64,000 bases of DNA from Tritrichomonas musculus (taxonomy: Eukaryota > Parabasalia > Tritrichomonadida > Tritrichomonadidae): assembly GCA_039105265.1 (NCBI GenBank), contig JAPFFF010000010.1:4898001-4962000 (forward strand). The letters are read 5' to 3'. The notes below the pieces were generated by a model, which made no database searches, had not been told where the DNA came from, and saw only the letters and a program-made list of their open reading frames with translations. A program made the translations under genes and the position numbers. Of the stretch, positions 21,190-29,454 are shown piece by piece. How positions within the stretch are numbered: the stretch's first letter is position 1; each line of letters begins with the position of its first letter.

Positions 21190-21897
21190 ATGTTAGTATC
21201 AGTACAGAGTACAAATGCTGATGAATATAATAAGGTATCTATCAATTTGGATATACCATGGAAGTGTAAATATATTAAATATTTTGTATCTTCAATTAAT
21301 ACAATAAGTAATATTATGTTGAGTACGAAAGATGATTATATAGAGTTTACACATAACAGTATTCCATTCAAGCTTAAATTCGAAGATAGATATAATTATA
21401 CCATCAAGCAAATAGAAGCAGTTTTAAATCCACTTGCGGAGGTATCTTTTAAATATAATGATACTACTCGTACATTTACAATAAAGACACAAACACCGTT
21501 AACAATAACCTCTATTTCCCATCGAGCCGCATTATTAACTGGTTTGTATAATACTCCATTGCCTATTGAGATACCAGCAAATACAACATATACTGTTAAA
21601 GATATACCAATATTAAATCATACTAAGTTGTATTTAGTATCATTACAAGGTAATGCCATATACTCCAATATAGGTGAACAACAATATACACCATCAGTTA
21701 TTGGTAGTATAAATACCTTCACCTTAGATAATAAACCACTTATATATGATTTCGAAACTGAAAGTAAACCATTAAAAATAAAAACATATACAGATTCATT
21801 AAAATTTTTAGAATTAAGTTTAGTAGATTTCCAATACCAGCCGATATTGTTAAAAAGTCCTTTGTTCATAACTATCAAAATTAAACCATCTACGTAA
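21190..21897 (+). CDS. Polinton beta-rich protein, possible minor capsid
   Basis: 235 residues from the ATG of MLVSVQSTNADEYNK; the frame is open upstream only to a TTG. It alternates short hydrophobic strands and polar turns, with no helices of note and no membrane segment, and ends LSLVDFQYQPILLKSPLFIT. All-beta composition and this ending fit a jelly-roll-type minor capsid (penton) protein of the Polinton/adintovirus type, but I see no decisive motif. It overlaps the polymerase gene tail-to-tail by 8 bp. Its start lies 17 bp from the start of the divergent fibre-like gene. Confidence 0.7.
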   Translation: MLVSVQSTNADEYNKVSINLDIPWKCKYIKYFVSSINTISNIMLSTKDDYIEFTHNSIPFKLKFEDRYNYTIKQIEAVLNPLAEVSFKYNDTTRTFTIKTQTPLTITSISHRAALLTGLYNTPLPIEIPANTTYTVKDIPILNHTKLYLVSLQGNAIYSNIGEQQYTPSVIGSINTFTLDNKPLIYDFETESKPLKIKTYTDSLKFLELSLVDFQYQPILLKSPLFITIKIKPST

Positions 21898-24800
21898 ACC
21901 TAAGAGTACGTGCAAATTTAGGTAAGTTGGTTTGTTGAAATGTCTTTGACTTCCTGAATGCATTCGAACCATCCAACAAATCAAATGTCATGCTTTCTCC
22001 TTTGTACATCCTTTCAAAAAGTTCTTCAACTGAGATACCCATCCTTTTGCACTTGTTGAGAATAACTTGTTTTGGAATTCCTTTAAGTCTAATATGGTAT
22101 CCTTCATTTCCTTGTTCATCAACCAAGATATCGAGGTAGCTCTTTTTACCAAGTGCAATGAGTTTTCTTGAGTGTATTTCCCCTTGACTACCTTCGAACT
22201 CATCGAAGTCGTTATGGAACTGACACATATTTTTACCAATAAGAGGTTGATGATACTTGAACTGGAATAAGTCAGCTATCTTTGGCACGTCATTTTCCAT
22301 AACGTGACAAGAATCTGTGTCTTGGTAGTAGATAGGTATACCTGCTTGCTCAGCTGTAGCCATAACCCTGTTCATTAAGTGCTTACTCCAAGAGAGAACG
22401 CTTGCACCAAATTGAGGTAGGTTGAAATGGTCATTAATTGGTTTCAACTTCTTGACATAGCACTTATCAATATTAACATCTTCAACAACCTCCTTGACAA
22501 AGTTGTAGTTCCGCCAGAGATACTTGTATAGTTGGCTTTTTGGTACTGTCTTTGTTTCAGTCTTAGTTGCTTTTAATATTGACTTGCCATATATGGAGTT
22601 GAGGAGGAGCTTTATTGTTTGTTCAAGAGGGTTCTTTTGCTTTTTATAACTTGCCCTGAGATTAAAGAGCTTCTCAATGAACTCATTGATTTTCTTGTTA
22701 AATCCTTCATCAAAGTAATAGCCACGTATTAACTCATATTCAACATCATAAAATTCGAACAAGTCCATAAGACCTACTTTATCGATATAATAATGGTCAA
22801 CAAGGAAATTACCGAATATTTTACTACCTGATTCATTCCTTGTAAATACTTGTCCAAATTTATATGGCTCTTTTGATTTACATTCGAGTTTCTTGATGTT
22901 GACTTCGATAAAGAATGTATCATATTGCATAAGTTGTTCATGGGTAGTACCTTGTGGTATTACTTTAGGTCTTCCTTTTGGTATACCATCCATGACATAC
23001 ATTGCAGATGGATATAAGCTAACTGCATCAAAGTCTTGTATCCTTCCTTCGATGTATTGCTTTTCATTACCTGCTGTCATTGTTCGTCCACCTGAAACAC
23101 ATCGTTGAATGAAGTCTTGACACTTACCTGATAATTCATAACATCCATCAAAACAACCATATTTTTTTGCAAAGCAATATCCAATAGCACTGATAGATAT
23201 AAAATCATGAACACCATACATATCTGTCTTTGTTTCTTTAAAGACTTCTCCGAGGTCTCTATTAAATTTTTCCATTCCCTTCATCAAAACAATACAATCC
23301 TTGAAACAATAGAAGATGGCATATTTAATGATGTCGATTTTGCCATCATTATAACAATTTGCTATTTTTGCATTTTCGATAATCTGCTTGCAGTTTGCAT
23401 CAAGTTGTTCTTTCGATAACTTGTCTTGGTTTTCATCGATGTATTGCTGTTGGAACTCAGTAGCATCAACAATTCTTCTTTGTATGTTCTCTTGTGTATA
23501 TAGCTTATATGCCATGACTTCCTTGTGAACATTGAGGTTGAACATTGTAGCAAATTTACTTAATGCTTGTGGTATTATACTGTATGAGTTCCTGAATGTT
23601 AATCTTTTTTTGACTTTCCTTGTACCTTCTTCGAATAATGTCATGATGATTTGAAGTACAGTACCACTTCGTTCTGTTATCTGTGTATCCCATCCAGGTG
23701 TGTTAATGAAAAAGCATGCATCATACTTGAGGTTGTGAAAATATGTTAATGAACCACTCCATAAATAATTCAAGAGCTTCTGTCCACAATCTTCACCTTG
23801 AATAGATATTTTATGTATGTTGGCACCATCTCGAAAGATAGTACAATTGAGATATGGTATATGTGGACTGACTGTAGAGTTTGTTTCGAAGTCGCTATAA
23901 TAAATCCTTGACCATGTATTTTGTTTCTTCTTGTTATTATCAATGAGTCTTGTACATTGTTCTGCATTATATTCGAGACTTGTATAATCTTTCACATGGT
24001 CATATTCAGTTGTGTTGATGATATCCAATTCACATGCTTTTATTTCTTCGAATAGATGTAGTTCAAACATCTTTTGGAAAAAGGTTATTGGTTTGATTCC
24101 TTCATGATTATAGTCTTTGACAGTCTTTCCATTATCATGCAATCTTTGTATCTTACATCTTTTTTCAAAAGGCATATGTGCAAATGTTTTATCAAGTTCT
24201 TCATAGTGTTGAAGGTAGAATAATGTACAAGGTATTTTCCTGTTGAGCATATAATGGTCTTTGAACAATATCAGTTTAACTTCTCTTTTAAAATCAACAG
24301 ACCATTTTTTCTTTCTGGTGTTGATTCTTGTTTCATACTTGTATTTATCAGGTTGTTCAACAACTCTAATGATGCTAAAATTGCACTTGAACTTTTGAGC
24401 AACATCAATTATCTTGTTATTAGGTATGGTTCTTGTTTGAACAAAAAATCGTAGGTCATCTATTTCATCATCAGTGAACACACCTGATTGTATACAAGCA
24501 TATACAAAACAATTATCTCTGTAGTTCTCTTTCCTTACTTCATGAAAGATTTGATATGCTGATAGGTCTATTGGAGAACGATTGATGTATGGAAAAAAAC
24601 TTCCTTCTGGTGTATTTCGATAGTCTTCATCAATTTCGACTTCATCATCATAGATTTCATGAGTATCCATATCTTGCATCTTGGTTCGAAAATGAACACC
24701 ATCATTTGTTTTATTCATGTCAATAAATTGTACCTCATATCGAACAGGAATGAACATGTTTGAGATGTATGGATTTGTATCTGATTGGTCTTCACTTAAA

Positions 24801-25165
24801 TCAAGTTCTCCTGTTATATGTCCGAGTGTACTTTCGATGTTGTGCTTATCACTGAGTGTGAAGTACTTGTGAGTTCCATCAAGTGCTATTGCTTTTACAA
24901 TAGGTCTTCCAACATGTTTCATTTTATAAATCTGTCTAAGTGTTTCAGTAAACGCATACCTCTTATCTTCATCTTGGTTGATGTCTGTTGCAAAACCAAT
25001 ACCTTGTCCTGCAGGAATCATGAGCTTCCTCATTTCTTCTTTAAACTTGTCGTTCTTTTTATATTGTTTAGCACGTCGATTATATTCACGACGAAACTGT
25101 GATTTGGTATCGGCATAGACATCTCCAATAGCATCTAAAAAATCATCTTCAATGTCCTTGTTCAT
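21890..25165 (-). CDS. POLB: Polinton protein-primed DNA polymerase B
   Basis: 1,091 residues, start ATG of MNKDIEDDF at 25,165. The 3'-5' exonuclease motifs are DFET (~425), HNLKYD (~479) and YCFKDC (~621). The polymerase motifs are A, DFDAVSLYPSAM (~713); B, KLLLNSIYGKS (~858); and C, YQDTDS (~950). This is the protein-primed family B pattern that copies linear element DNA from its ends. N-terminal to the exonuclease is a segment with RDNCFVYAC (~220) and LILFKDHYML (~303), whose Cys and His spacing resembles an OTU-type cysteine protease fold; that part is tentative. It is the second-longest gene of the element, with the fibre-like gene on its far side and a Gln/Glu-rich protein gene upstream (67 bp gap). 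Confidence 0.97.
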   Translation of the reverse strand: MNKDIEDDFLDAIGDVYADTKSQFRREYNRRAKQYKKNDKFKEEMRKLMIPAGQGIGFATDINQDEDKRYAFTETLRQIYKMKHVGRPIVKAIALDGTHKYFTLSDKHNIESTLGHITGELDLSEDQSDTNPYISNMFIPVRYEVQFIDMNKTNDGVHFRTKMQDMDTHEIYDDEVEIDEDYRNTPEGSFFPYINRSPIDLSAYQIFHEVRKENYRDNCFVYACIQSGVFTDDEIDDLRFFVQTRTIPNNKIIDVAQKFKCNFSIIRVVEQPDKYKYETRINTRKKKWSVDFKREVKLILFKDHYMLNRKIPCTLFYLQHYEELDKTFAHMPFEKRCKIQRLHDNGKTVKDYNHEGIKPITFFQKMFELHLFEEIKACELDIINTTEYDHVKDYTSLEYNAEQCTRLIDNNKKKQNTWSRIYYSDFETNSTVSPHIPYLNCTIFRDGANIHKISIQGEDCGQKLLNYLWSGSLTYFHNLKYDACFFINTPGWDTQITERSGTVLQIIMTLFEEGTRKVKKRLTFRNSYSIIPQALSKFATMFNLNVHKEVMAYKLYTQENIQRRIVDATEFQQQYIDENQDKLSKEQLDANCKQIIENAKIANCYNDGKIDIIKYAIFYCFKDCIVLMKGMEKFNRDLGEVFKETKTDMYGVHDFISISAIGYCFAKKYGCFDGCYELSGKCQDFIQRCVSGGRTMTAGNEKQYIEGRIQDFDAVSLYPSAMYVMDGIPKGRPKVIPQGTTHEQLMQYDTFFIEVNIKKLECKSKEPYKFGQVFTRNESGSKIFGNFLVDHYYIDKVGLMDLFEFYDVEYELIRGYYFDEGFNKKINEFIEKLFNLRASYKKQKNPLEQTIKLLLNSIYGKSILKATKTETKTVPKSQLYKYLWRNYNFVKEVVEDVNIDKCYVKKLKPINDHFNLPQFGASVLSWSKHLMNRVMATAEQAGIPIYYQDTDSCHVMENDVPKIADLFQFKYHQPLIGKNMCQFHNDFDEFEGSQGEIHSRKLIALGKKSYLDILVDEQGNEGYHIRLKGIPKQVILNKCKRMGISVEELFERMYKGESMTFDLLDGSNAFRKSKTFQQTNLPKFARTLRFT

Positions 25166-25232
25166 GTTTAACACAAAATAAAAGTGAAACGATAAAAATA
25201 AAAACAAAAGAAAAAGTTAAAAAATTAATTGT

Positions 25233-26648
25233 TTATTGAGGATATCCATTATCATCATCATCTAGATGTGGAAAATTATATTGGAATTCATTTCCTTTCG
25301 ACTTCATATCAGATTTTTGTTGATATTGGTTCTTTATCATACCTTCATTGAAGGTTTTGATGTTCTTCATCACTTGTTTCGGTGATTGCCTCCTGTCTTT
25401 TTTAACGAAGTCGCATGAATTGTCCAACTTCTCTTTCTCTTCTGGTGATAAGTATGGTCGAAGATGATAAATGCAATTGGACAACTTCCATCCATATGTC
25501 TTGAACAATGATGTTTGTTCAGCTGTAGAAGTCTGGGGAATGGTGTCAAACATGTATCGAAGATGGTCTAGTTCGTTGTCCATCAATTGAGTTCTTACAT
25601 ACTTCTCTGCAAATGAATCAGTTGTTGGAGGACCAGCTTGTTGAGCATTTTTCAGATCCGCCACGTCCTTCTTCAGATCGTGAATTTTGTTAATGTACTT
25701 CGCCACCTTTTTTGGAGTAAGTTCCAATTTCATCAGCTCGAGTGCGTATTCGTCGCTATTATCAATGTCTTTCCTGAGTTCTTCAGCATTGTGATTGATG
25801 TCTTCAATGTGAAATTCTACACCAGTCATTTTCTCCTCCAACTTCGTTAATCGGTCTTTCAAGTTTTCATTTTCTTCTATTAATCGTTCCATTTCCTCTC
25901 GAAAGTCGAATGGACGAACATTATCCTCCTTATAATCACTATTGGATTTCATTTCATGAAGACTTTTCGGTGGCTTGTATGGTTCTTTGCGAGCTGGTGA
26001 TGGTTCTTCAACAACATCTTCGATTTTTGTTTCTTCCTTCGGATTAGTACTTGTCTTCTGCGGTTCTGTAAATCCAGATGGTCTGGATATAGGACCAAGT
26101 CTTGGAGGTGGTGGTGGTATTTTTGGTAATGTATTTGGTGTAGGAGGAAGGAGTGGATGATATCGAGGTGGTGGAAATACTTTACTCGAAAATGGCACGT
26201 ACTGCTGCTTCTTCCTTCTTGCATCGTCTTCTTGCTTCAATCTTGCTAATGCTTCTTCTTCTTCTTGTTGCTGCTTCTTCCTTCTTGTTGCTGCTTCTTC
26301 TTCTTGTTGCTGCTTCTTCCTTTCTTCTTCTTCTTCTTGTTGCTGCTTCTTCCTTCTTCTTGCTTCTTCTTCTTCTTGTTGCTGCTTCTTCCTTTCTTCT
26401 TCTTCTTGTTGCTGCTTCTTCTTCCTTCTTGCTTCATCTTCTTCTTGCTGCTTCTTTAATCTAGCTGCTTCTTCTTGCTGCTTCATGATGTACTGCTTCA
26501 TTGATTCGAGTTGTTCTGGGGTCATGTTCTTGAACCAATCGTCTGCGGGTGGAGCTGATGGCGGATCTGATGGTGGAGCTTGTTGACCCAATTGCTCGAT
26601 CGAGTCAAATAGACTAACATCGCTGTCTGAGCTGTAGTTGTATGACAT
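25233..26648 (-). CDS. Polinton coiled-coil protein with KKQQEEE repeats
   Basis: 471 residues from the ATG of MSYNYSSDSDVSLFDS. Order: an acidic, Pro-rich start; about 90 residues of near-repetitive Arg/Lys-Lys-Gln-Gln-Glu-Glu (residues ~55-145), encoded by a (ttc/ttg/ctg)-rich minisatellite-like DNA tract; a Pro-rich linker (PPPRYHPLLPPTPN); then a heptad-bearing coiled coil around residues 240-330 (EEMERLIEENENLKDRLTKL); and a helical tail. It has no catalytic motif. A structural or scaffold role in virion assembly is conceivable but unsupported. It is co-oriented with and just upstream of the polymerase. Confidence 0.7.
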   Translation of the reverse strand: MSYNYSSDSDVSLFDSIEQLGQQAPPSDPPSAPPADDWFKNMTPEQLESMKQYIMKQQEEAARLKKQQEEDEARRKKKQQQEEEERKKQQQEEEEARRRKKQQQEEEEERKKQQQEEEAATRRKKQQQEEEEALARLKQEDDARRKKQQYVPFSSKVFPPPRYHPLLPPTPNTLPKIPPPPPRLGPISRPSGFTEPQKTSTNPKEETKIEDVVEEPSPARKEPYKPPKSLHEMKSNSDYKEDNVRPFDFREEMERLIEENENLKDRLTKLEEKMTGVEFHIEDINHNAEELRKDIDNSDEYALELMKLELTPKKVAKYINKIHDLKKDVADLKNAQQAGPPTTDSFAEKYVRTQLMDNELDHLRYMFDTIPQTSTAEQTSLFKTYGWKLSNCIYHLRPYLSPEEKEKLDNSCDFVKKDRRQSPKQVMKNIKTFNEGMIKNQYQQKSDMKSKGNEFQYNFPHLDDDDNGYPQ

Positions 26649-26840
26649 TACAAGTATAAAAATGATTAATTTTCTTGTTGATATCACTAAATTTTAAATT
26701 TCGTAGAAAAACTCGAAGGTGGATATTTTTCTTTGAAAAAGTTAAATACACTATAAAAATTCAAAAATTGAATTAAAAAAAAATAAAATATATTGAAATT
26801 TTAAAAAAATATATTTATTAATATCACTATTATTTTATTA

Positions 26841-27266
26841 ATGATGAATGAAGAAGAAGATAAAATAGAAGATATTTTACAAAAACAAACACCTCCTAAA
26901 GGTTGTGATTCATTCGACTACAAAATAAATATAAACATGTCGAAAAAAATATCTCAACTAAAAGTTGAAGATGATACATCAAATTTAAGAACGATGTGTG
27001 AAAATTATGCTCATGCTCTTGAAAATGATGCACATCGACTTCGAGCAAAACAAAAAAAGAGGTACGATGAATGGTTTGACAACCTCGAGAAAGATTGTTA
27101 TCCTGCAAGAGACATTGTTAACTTGTACAACATGTTCTTTGGTCATGAACTACCTATTACTCGACTTGGTTTCGGGCATCTCGATGGAACAAAGAGACAC
27201 TTTACACATAAGAAAGTGAAAAGAAACAAGAAGTTCATCACAATGTACTACAAGAAAAATGAATAA
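26841..27266 (+). CDS. Polinton small basic/acidic protein, unknown
   Basis: 141 residues, ATG of MMNEEEDKIEDILQ. An acidic N-terminus is followed by a helical middle (NYAHALENDAHRLRAKQKKR), then a C-terminal domain with Cys, aromatic and basic residues ending in a strongly basic strip (KKVKRNKKFITMYYKKNE). Family not recognised. It is divergent from the coiled-coil gene (192 bp gap) and faces the AT-hook-like gene across a minisatellite tract. Confidence 0.6.
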   Translation: MMNEEEDKIEDILQKQTPPKGCDSFDYKININMSKKISQLKVEDDTSNLRTMCENYAHALENDAHRLRAKQKKRYDEWFDNLEKDCYPARDIVNLYNMFFGHELPITRLGFGHLDGTKRHFTHKKVKRNKKFITMYYKKNE

Positions 27267-27282
27267 CTAAAAATTTTTTAAC

Positions 27283-27752
27283 TACTTGTTTTTTTCGAGG
27301 TACTTGTTTTTTTTTCGAGGTACTTGTTTTTTTTTCGAGGTACTTGTTTTTTTTTTCGAGGTACTTGTTTTTTTTCGAGGTACTTGTACTTTTTTTTTCG
27401 AGGTACTTGTTTTTTTTCGAGGTACTTGTTTTTTTTTTTTCGAGGTACTTGTTTTTTTGTACTTGTTTTTTTTTTCGAGGTACTTGTTTTTTTCGAGGTA
27501 CTTGTTTTTTTTTAGCTACTTGTTTTTTTTAGAGGTACTTGTTTTTCCTCATTTTTTTCCTCGAGCTACCTTTTTCCTCATAAGCTACCTTTTTCCTCAT
27601 AAGCTACCTTTTTCCTCATAAGCTACCTTTTTCCTCATAAGCTACCTTTTTCCTCATAAGCTACCTTTTTCCTCATAAGCTACCTTTTTCCTCATAAGCT
27701 ACCTTTTTCCTCATAAGCTACCTTTTTCCTCATAAGCTACCTTTTTCCTCAT
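27283..27752. repeat. Two adjacent minisatellites between convergent Polinton genes
   Basis: From about 27,283 to 27,545 roughly a dozen units of ttttttcgaggtacttg with variable T length are repeated in tandem. From about 27,574 to 27,752 about nine to ten units of a 19-bp repeat, aagctacctttttcctcat, follow with almost no variation. The last repeat units encode the C-terminal end of the 27,730-27,996 protein. Open frames read along the T-rich part are artefacts. Confidence 0.9.
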
Positions 27753-27996
27753 GTGATACCTCTTTATTTTCATATTCTTTTATTTTTTCCTTCATACTTT
27801 GTACTTCTTTTTTCTTTCTTTCACGATATGCCTTTTGTTGTTTCTTACGTGCTTCATTTCTTTCTTCAACTGTTGCATATTTTGGTTTCCTTCCTCTTTT
27901 TTCGACACTCTGAAGATTCTCTTTGCTTTTCGACTTCTTGAGTTTTTTGATAATGGCTGTTTCTTTGAACTCACCTAAATCTAAATTTTGGCTCAT
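27730..27996 (-). CDS. Polinton small basic DNA-binding-like protein
   Basis: 88 residues, ATG at 27,996. The sequence RGRKPKYATVEERNEARKKQ starts with an AT-hook-like RGRKPK. It continues into a long basic helix (QKAYRERKKKEVQSMKEKIKEYE) that looks like a bZIP basic region without a long zipper. A nucleic-acid-binding or regulatory role is inferred from charge and this motif layout. Its C-terminal residues come from the neighbouring 19-bp minisatellite, so its length probably varies between copies. It is divergent from the gene at 28,054. Confidence 0.6.
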   Translation of the reverse strand: MSQNLDLGEFKETAIIKKLKKSKSKENLQSVEKRGRKPKYATVEERNEARKKQQKAYRERKKKEVQSMKEKIKEYENKEVSHEEKGSL

Positions 27997-28053
27997 GATT
28001 TCATTGGAGATAAAAAATTGAATTATTTTTTCAAAATCACTTCATTTTTTAAA

Positions 28054-28416
28054 ATGTCGTCTACCGCAAAAGACTTCAAAGAATACCAAAAACAGCAAAA
28101 GAATGATATAAAAAGTGCTAATGCTGAAATCACCAATGCTGTTAAAGAGGTTGTATTCCTGTTCAACCAAAAAATAACAAACTCTACACCATCTAGTGTC
28201 TGCATCAACTATGACCCTTTGATACAAACCAACTTGAACAAGATTGCTGGTGCACTTACTCAAATGAATCTCACTACCTGTGAGGTTTATATCAAAAAGA
28301 ATCCACAATCTCCAAAACCAAAACCTCTTGGCTTTCAAGTGCCAATAGTGTCTGACTCGCAAGAGACACAAGAAGATGATGAACAAGAAGCTTCATCACC
28401 AAAAGATAAGGAGTAA
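28054..28416 (+). CDS. Polinton small protein, unknown (120 aa)
   Basis: Starts at the ATG of MSSTAKDFKEYQKQQ; the open frame upstream begins only at a TTG. It has a helical, Lys/Asn/Gln-rich N-terminal half, one hydrophobic helix-like stretch (NAVKEVVFLFNQKI), then a Pro-rich linker (NPQSPKPKPLGF) and an acidic Ser-rich tail. Family not recognised. It is tail-to-tail with 28,444-28,968 (27 bp gap). Confidence 0.6.
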   Translation: MSSTAKDFKEYQKQQKNDIKSANAEITNAVKEVVFLFNQKITNSTPSSVCINYDPLIQTNLNKIAGALTQMNLTTCEVYIKKNPQSPKPKPLGFQVPIVSDSQETQEDDEQEASSPKDKE

Positions 28417-28443
28417 GAGTAAAAAATAACTACTTCTAATTTT

Positions 28444-28968
28444 TTATACTATACAATATTTTAAACATACATGATAATTATTAACAAGTTCATTATATTC
28501 TTTATTATATACTTGTTTCAAATCAATAACTACTTCTCCATTATCTTTAATGATTTTTATAGCATCAATTTTTTGTATTGGACTACTCTTTGCTGCACAA
28601 CATCCAACATCTTCATTAAGTTGTACTTCAACTTCATTTACATGTAGTATTGATTTGATGATGTTGCAAAGAGATTCAATAGGTACTATGATGCATTTCT
28701 TTGATATAATATTAGCTAGTAGTGCTTTGTCTTGATTAAGTAGTATTTGTGCATATGCTTCAAGTATAACATTACGTACATCTGGTTCAACTTCAACAGG
28801 TTCAGTTTGCACTCCAATGTCTCTTGTAATAACAATGTCTTCCTTGCCATCATCTCTCTTATTAATAATAATGTTATTGTTAATGTTTGATGTAGATGAT
28901 GCAGCTGCTGATGGTTCTAAAGATACATTTGCTTGAACTCCATTGGTTGTACTTCTCTTCTTAATCAT
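28444..28968 (-). CDS. Polinton small protein with GVQTE motif, unknown
   Basis: 174 residues. A low-complexity Ser/Asn N-terminus leads to ITRDIGVQTEPVEVEPD, then a helical domain (NVILEAYAQILLNQDKALLA) and a C-terminal part with a Cys pair (DVGCCAAKS). The GVQTE motif recurs in other genes of this element (37,420 gene; protease gene has GTQTK and GIQTD). The start context is cttaaATG after a T run. Family not recognised; it may be a partner-binding accessory protein. Confidence 0.6.
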   Translation of the reverse strand: MIKKRSTTNGVQANVSLEPSAAASSTSNINNNIIINKRDDGKEDIVITRDIGVQTEPVEVEPDVRNVILEAYAQILLNQDKALLANIISKKCIIVPIESLCNIIKSILHVNEVEVQLNEDVGCCAAKSSPIQKIDAIKIIKDNGEVVIDLKQVYNKEYNELVNNYHVCLKYCIV

Positions 28969-28988
28969 TTAAGTTTGAAAAAAAACTT

Positions 28989-29423
28989 TTAATAGATATT
29001 GTTTTGAGTAATAACATGTTGTGTAGGTCCATATCTAATATCTTGTTTATTATATTCTCTTGCTCTACCTTGCATAGCAGGTGGTTCAGGCTTCTTAAGA
29101 TATTTTGGTAGTAGAGGTACTGGTTTATCATGTTGACCAATATGTCTATAAAATCCACCATCAGTTATGCTAACAGGAGGTTCATGTAGAGGTTTCGTTA
29201 TATGTTCTCGAGTATCTGGGAATCTAACAGGCTCATCATGTTCGATAATCTGAGTAGGTGGTCGATTAATAAAAGGATTGAATGTGACTGAATATGTATT
29301 AGTATTGCTGAATACACCAAAATGTTGGAATTCTATGTCTTTATTTTTCATGGTAGCTTCATTAAACATCATACCTTCTCTTCCAACAATCTCAGCATGT
29401 GGGCTTCTATAATCATTCGACAT
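28989..29423 (-). CDS. Polinton Pro/His-rich small protein, unknown
   Basis: 144 residues, ATG at 29,423. It is polar, rich in Pro, His, Arg and Tyr, with little predicted regular structure (FNPFINRPPTQIIEHDEPVR; GRAREYNKQDIRYGPTQHV). It lies directly downstream of the major capsid gene (31 bp gap) in the same orientation, so a virion-associated role is plausible by position only. Confidence 0.6.
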   Translation of the reverse strand: MSNDYRSPHAEIVGREGMMFNEATMKNKDIEFQHFGVFSNTNTYSVTFNPFINRPPTQIIEHDEPVRFPDTREHITKPLHEPPVSITDGGFYRHIGQHDKPVPLLPKYLKKPEPPAMQGRAREYNKQDIRYGPTQHVITQNNIY

Positions 29424-29454
29424 TTACAAAAAAATAAAATATCCTTCTTTATGT

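Noticed and set aside
26153-26464. Leu/Ala/Ser-rich frames opposite the KKQQEEE repeats
   Set aside because: Shadow of the coiled-coil gene's low-complexity tract.
27286-27621. Phe-rich frames over the T-rich minisatellite
   Set aside because: They are pure translations of a tandem DNA repeat with no start context or domain.
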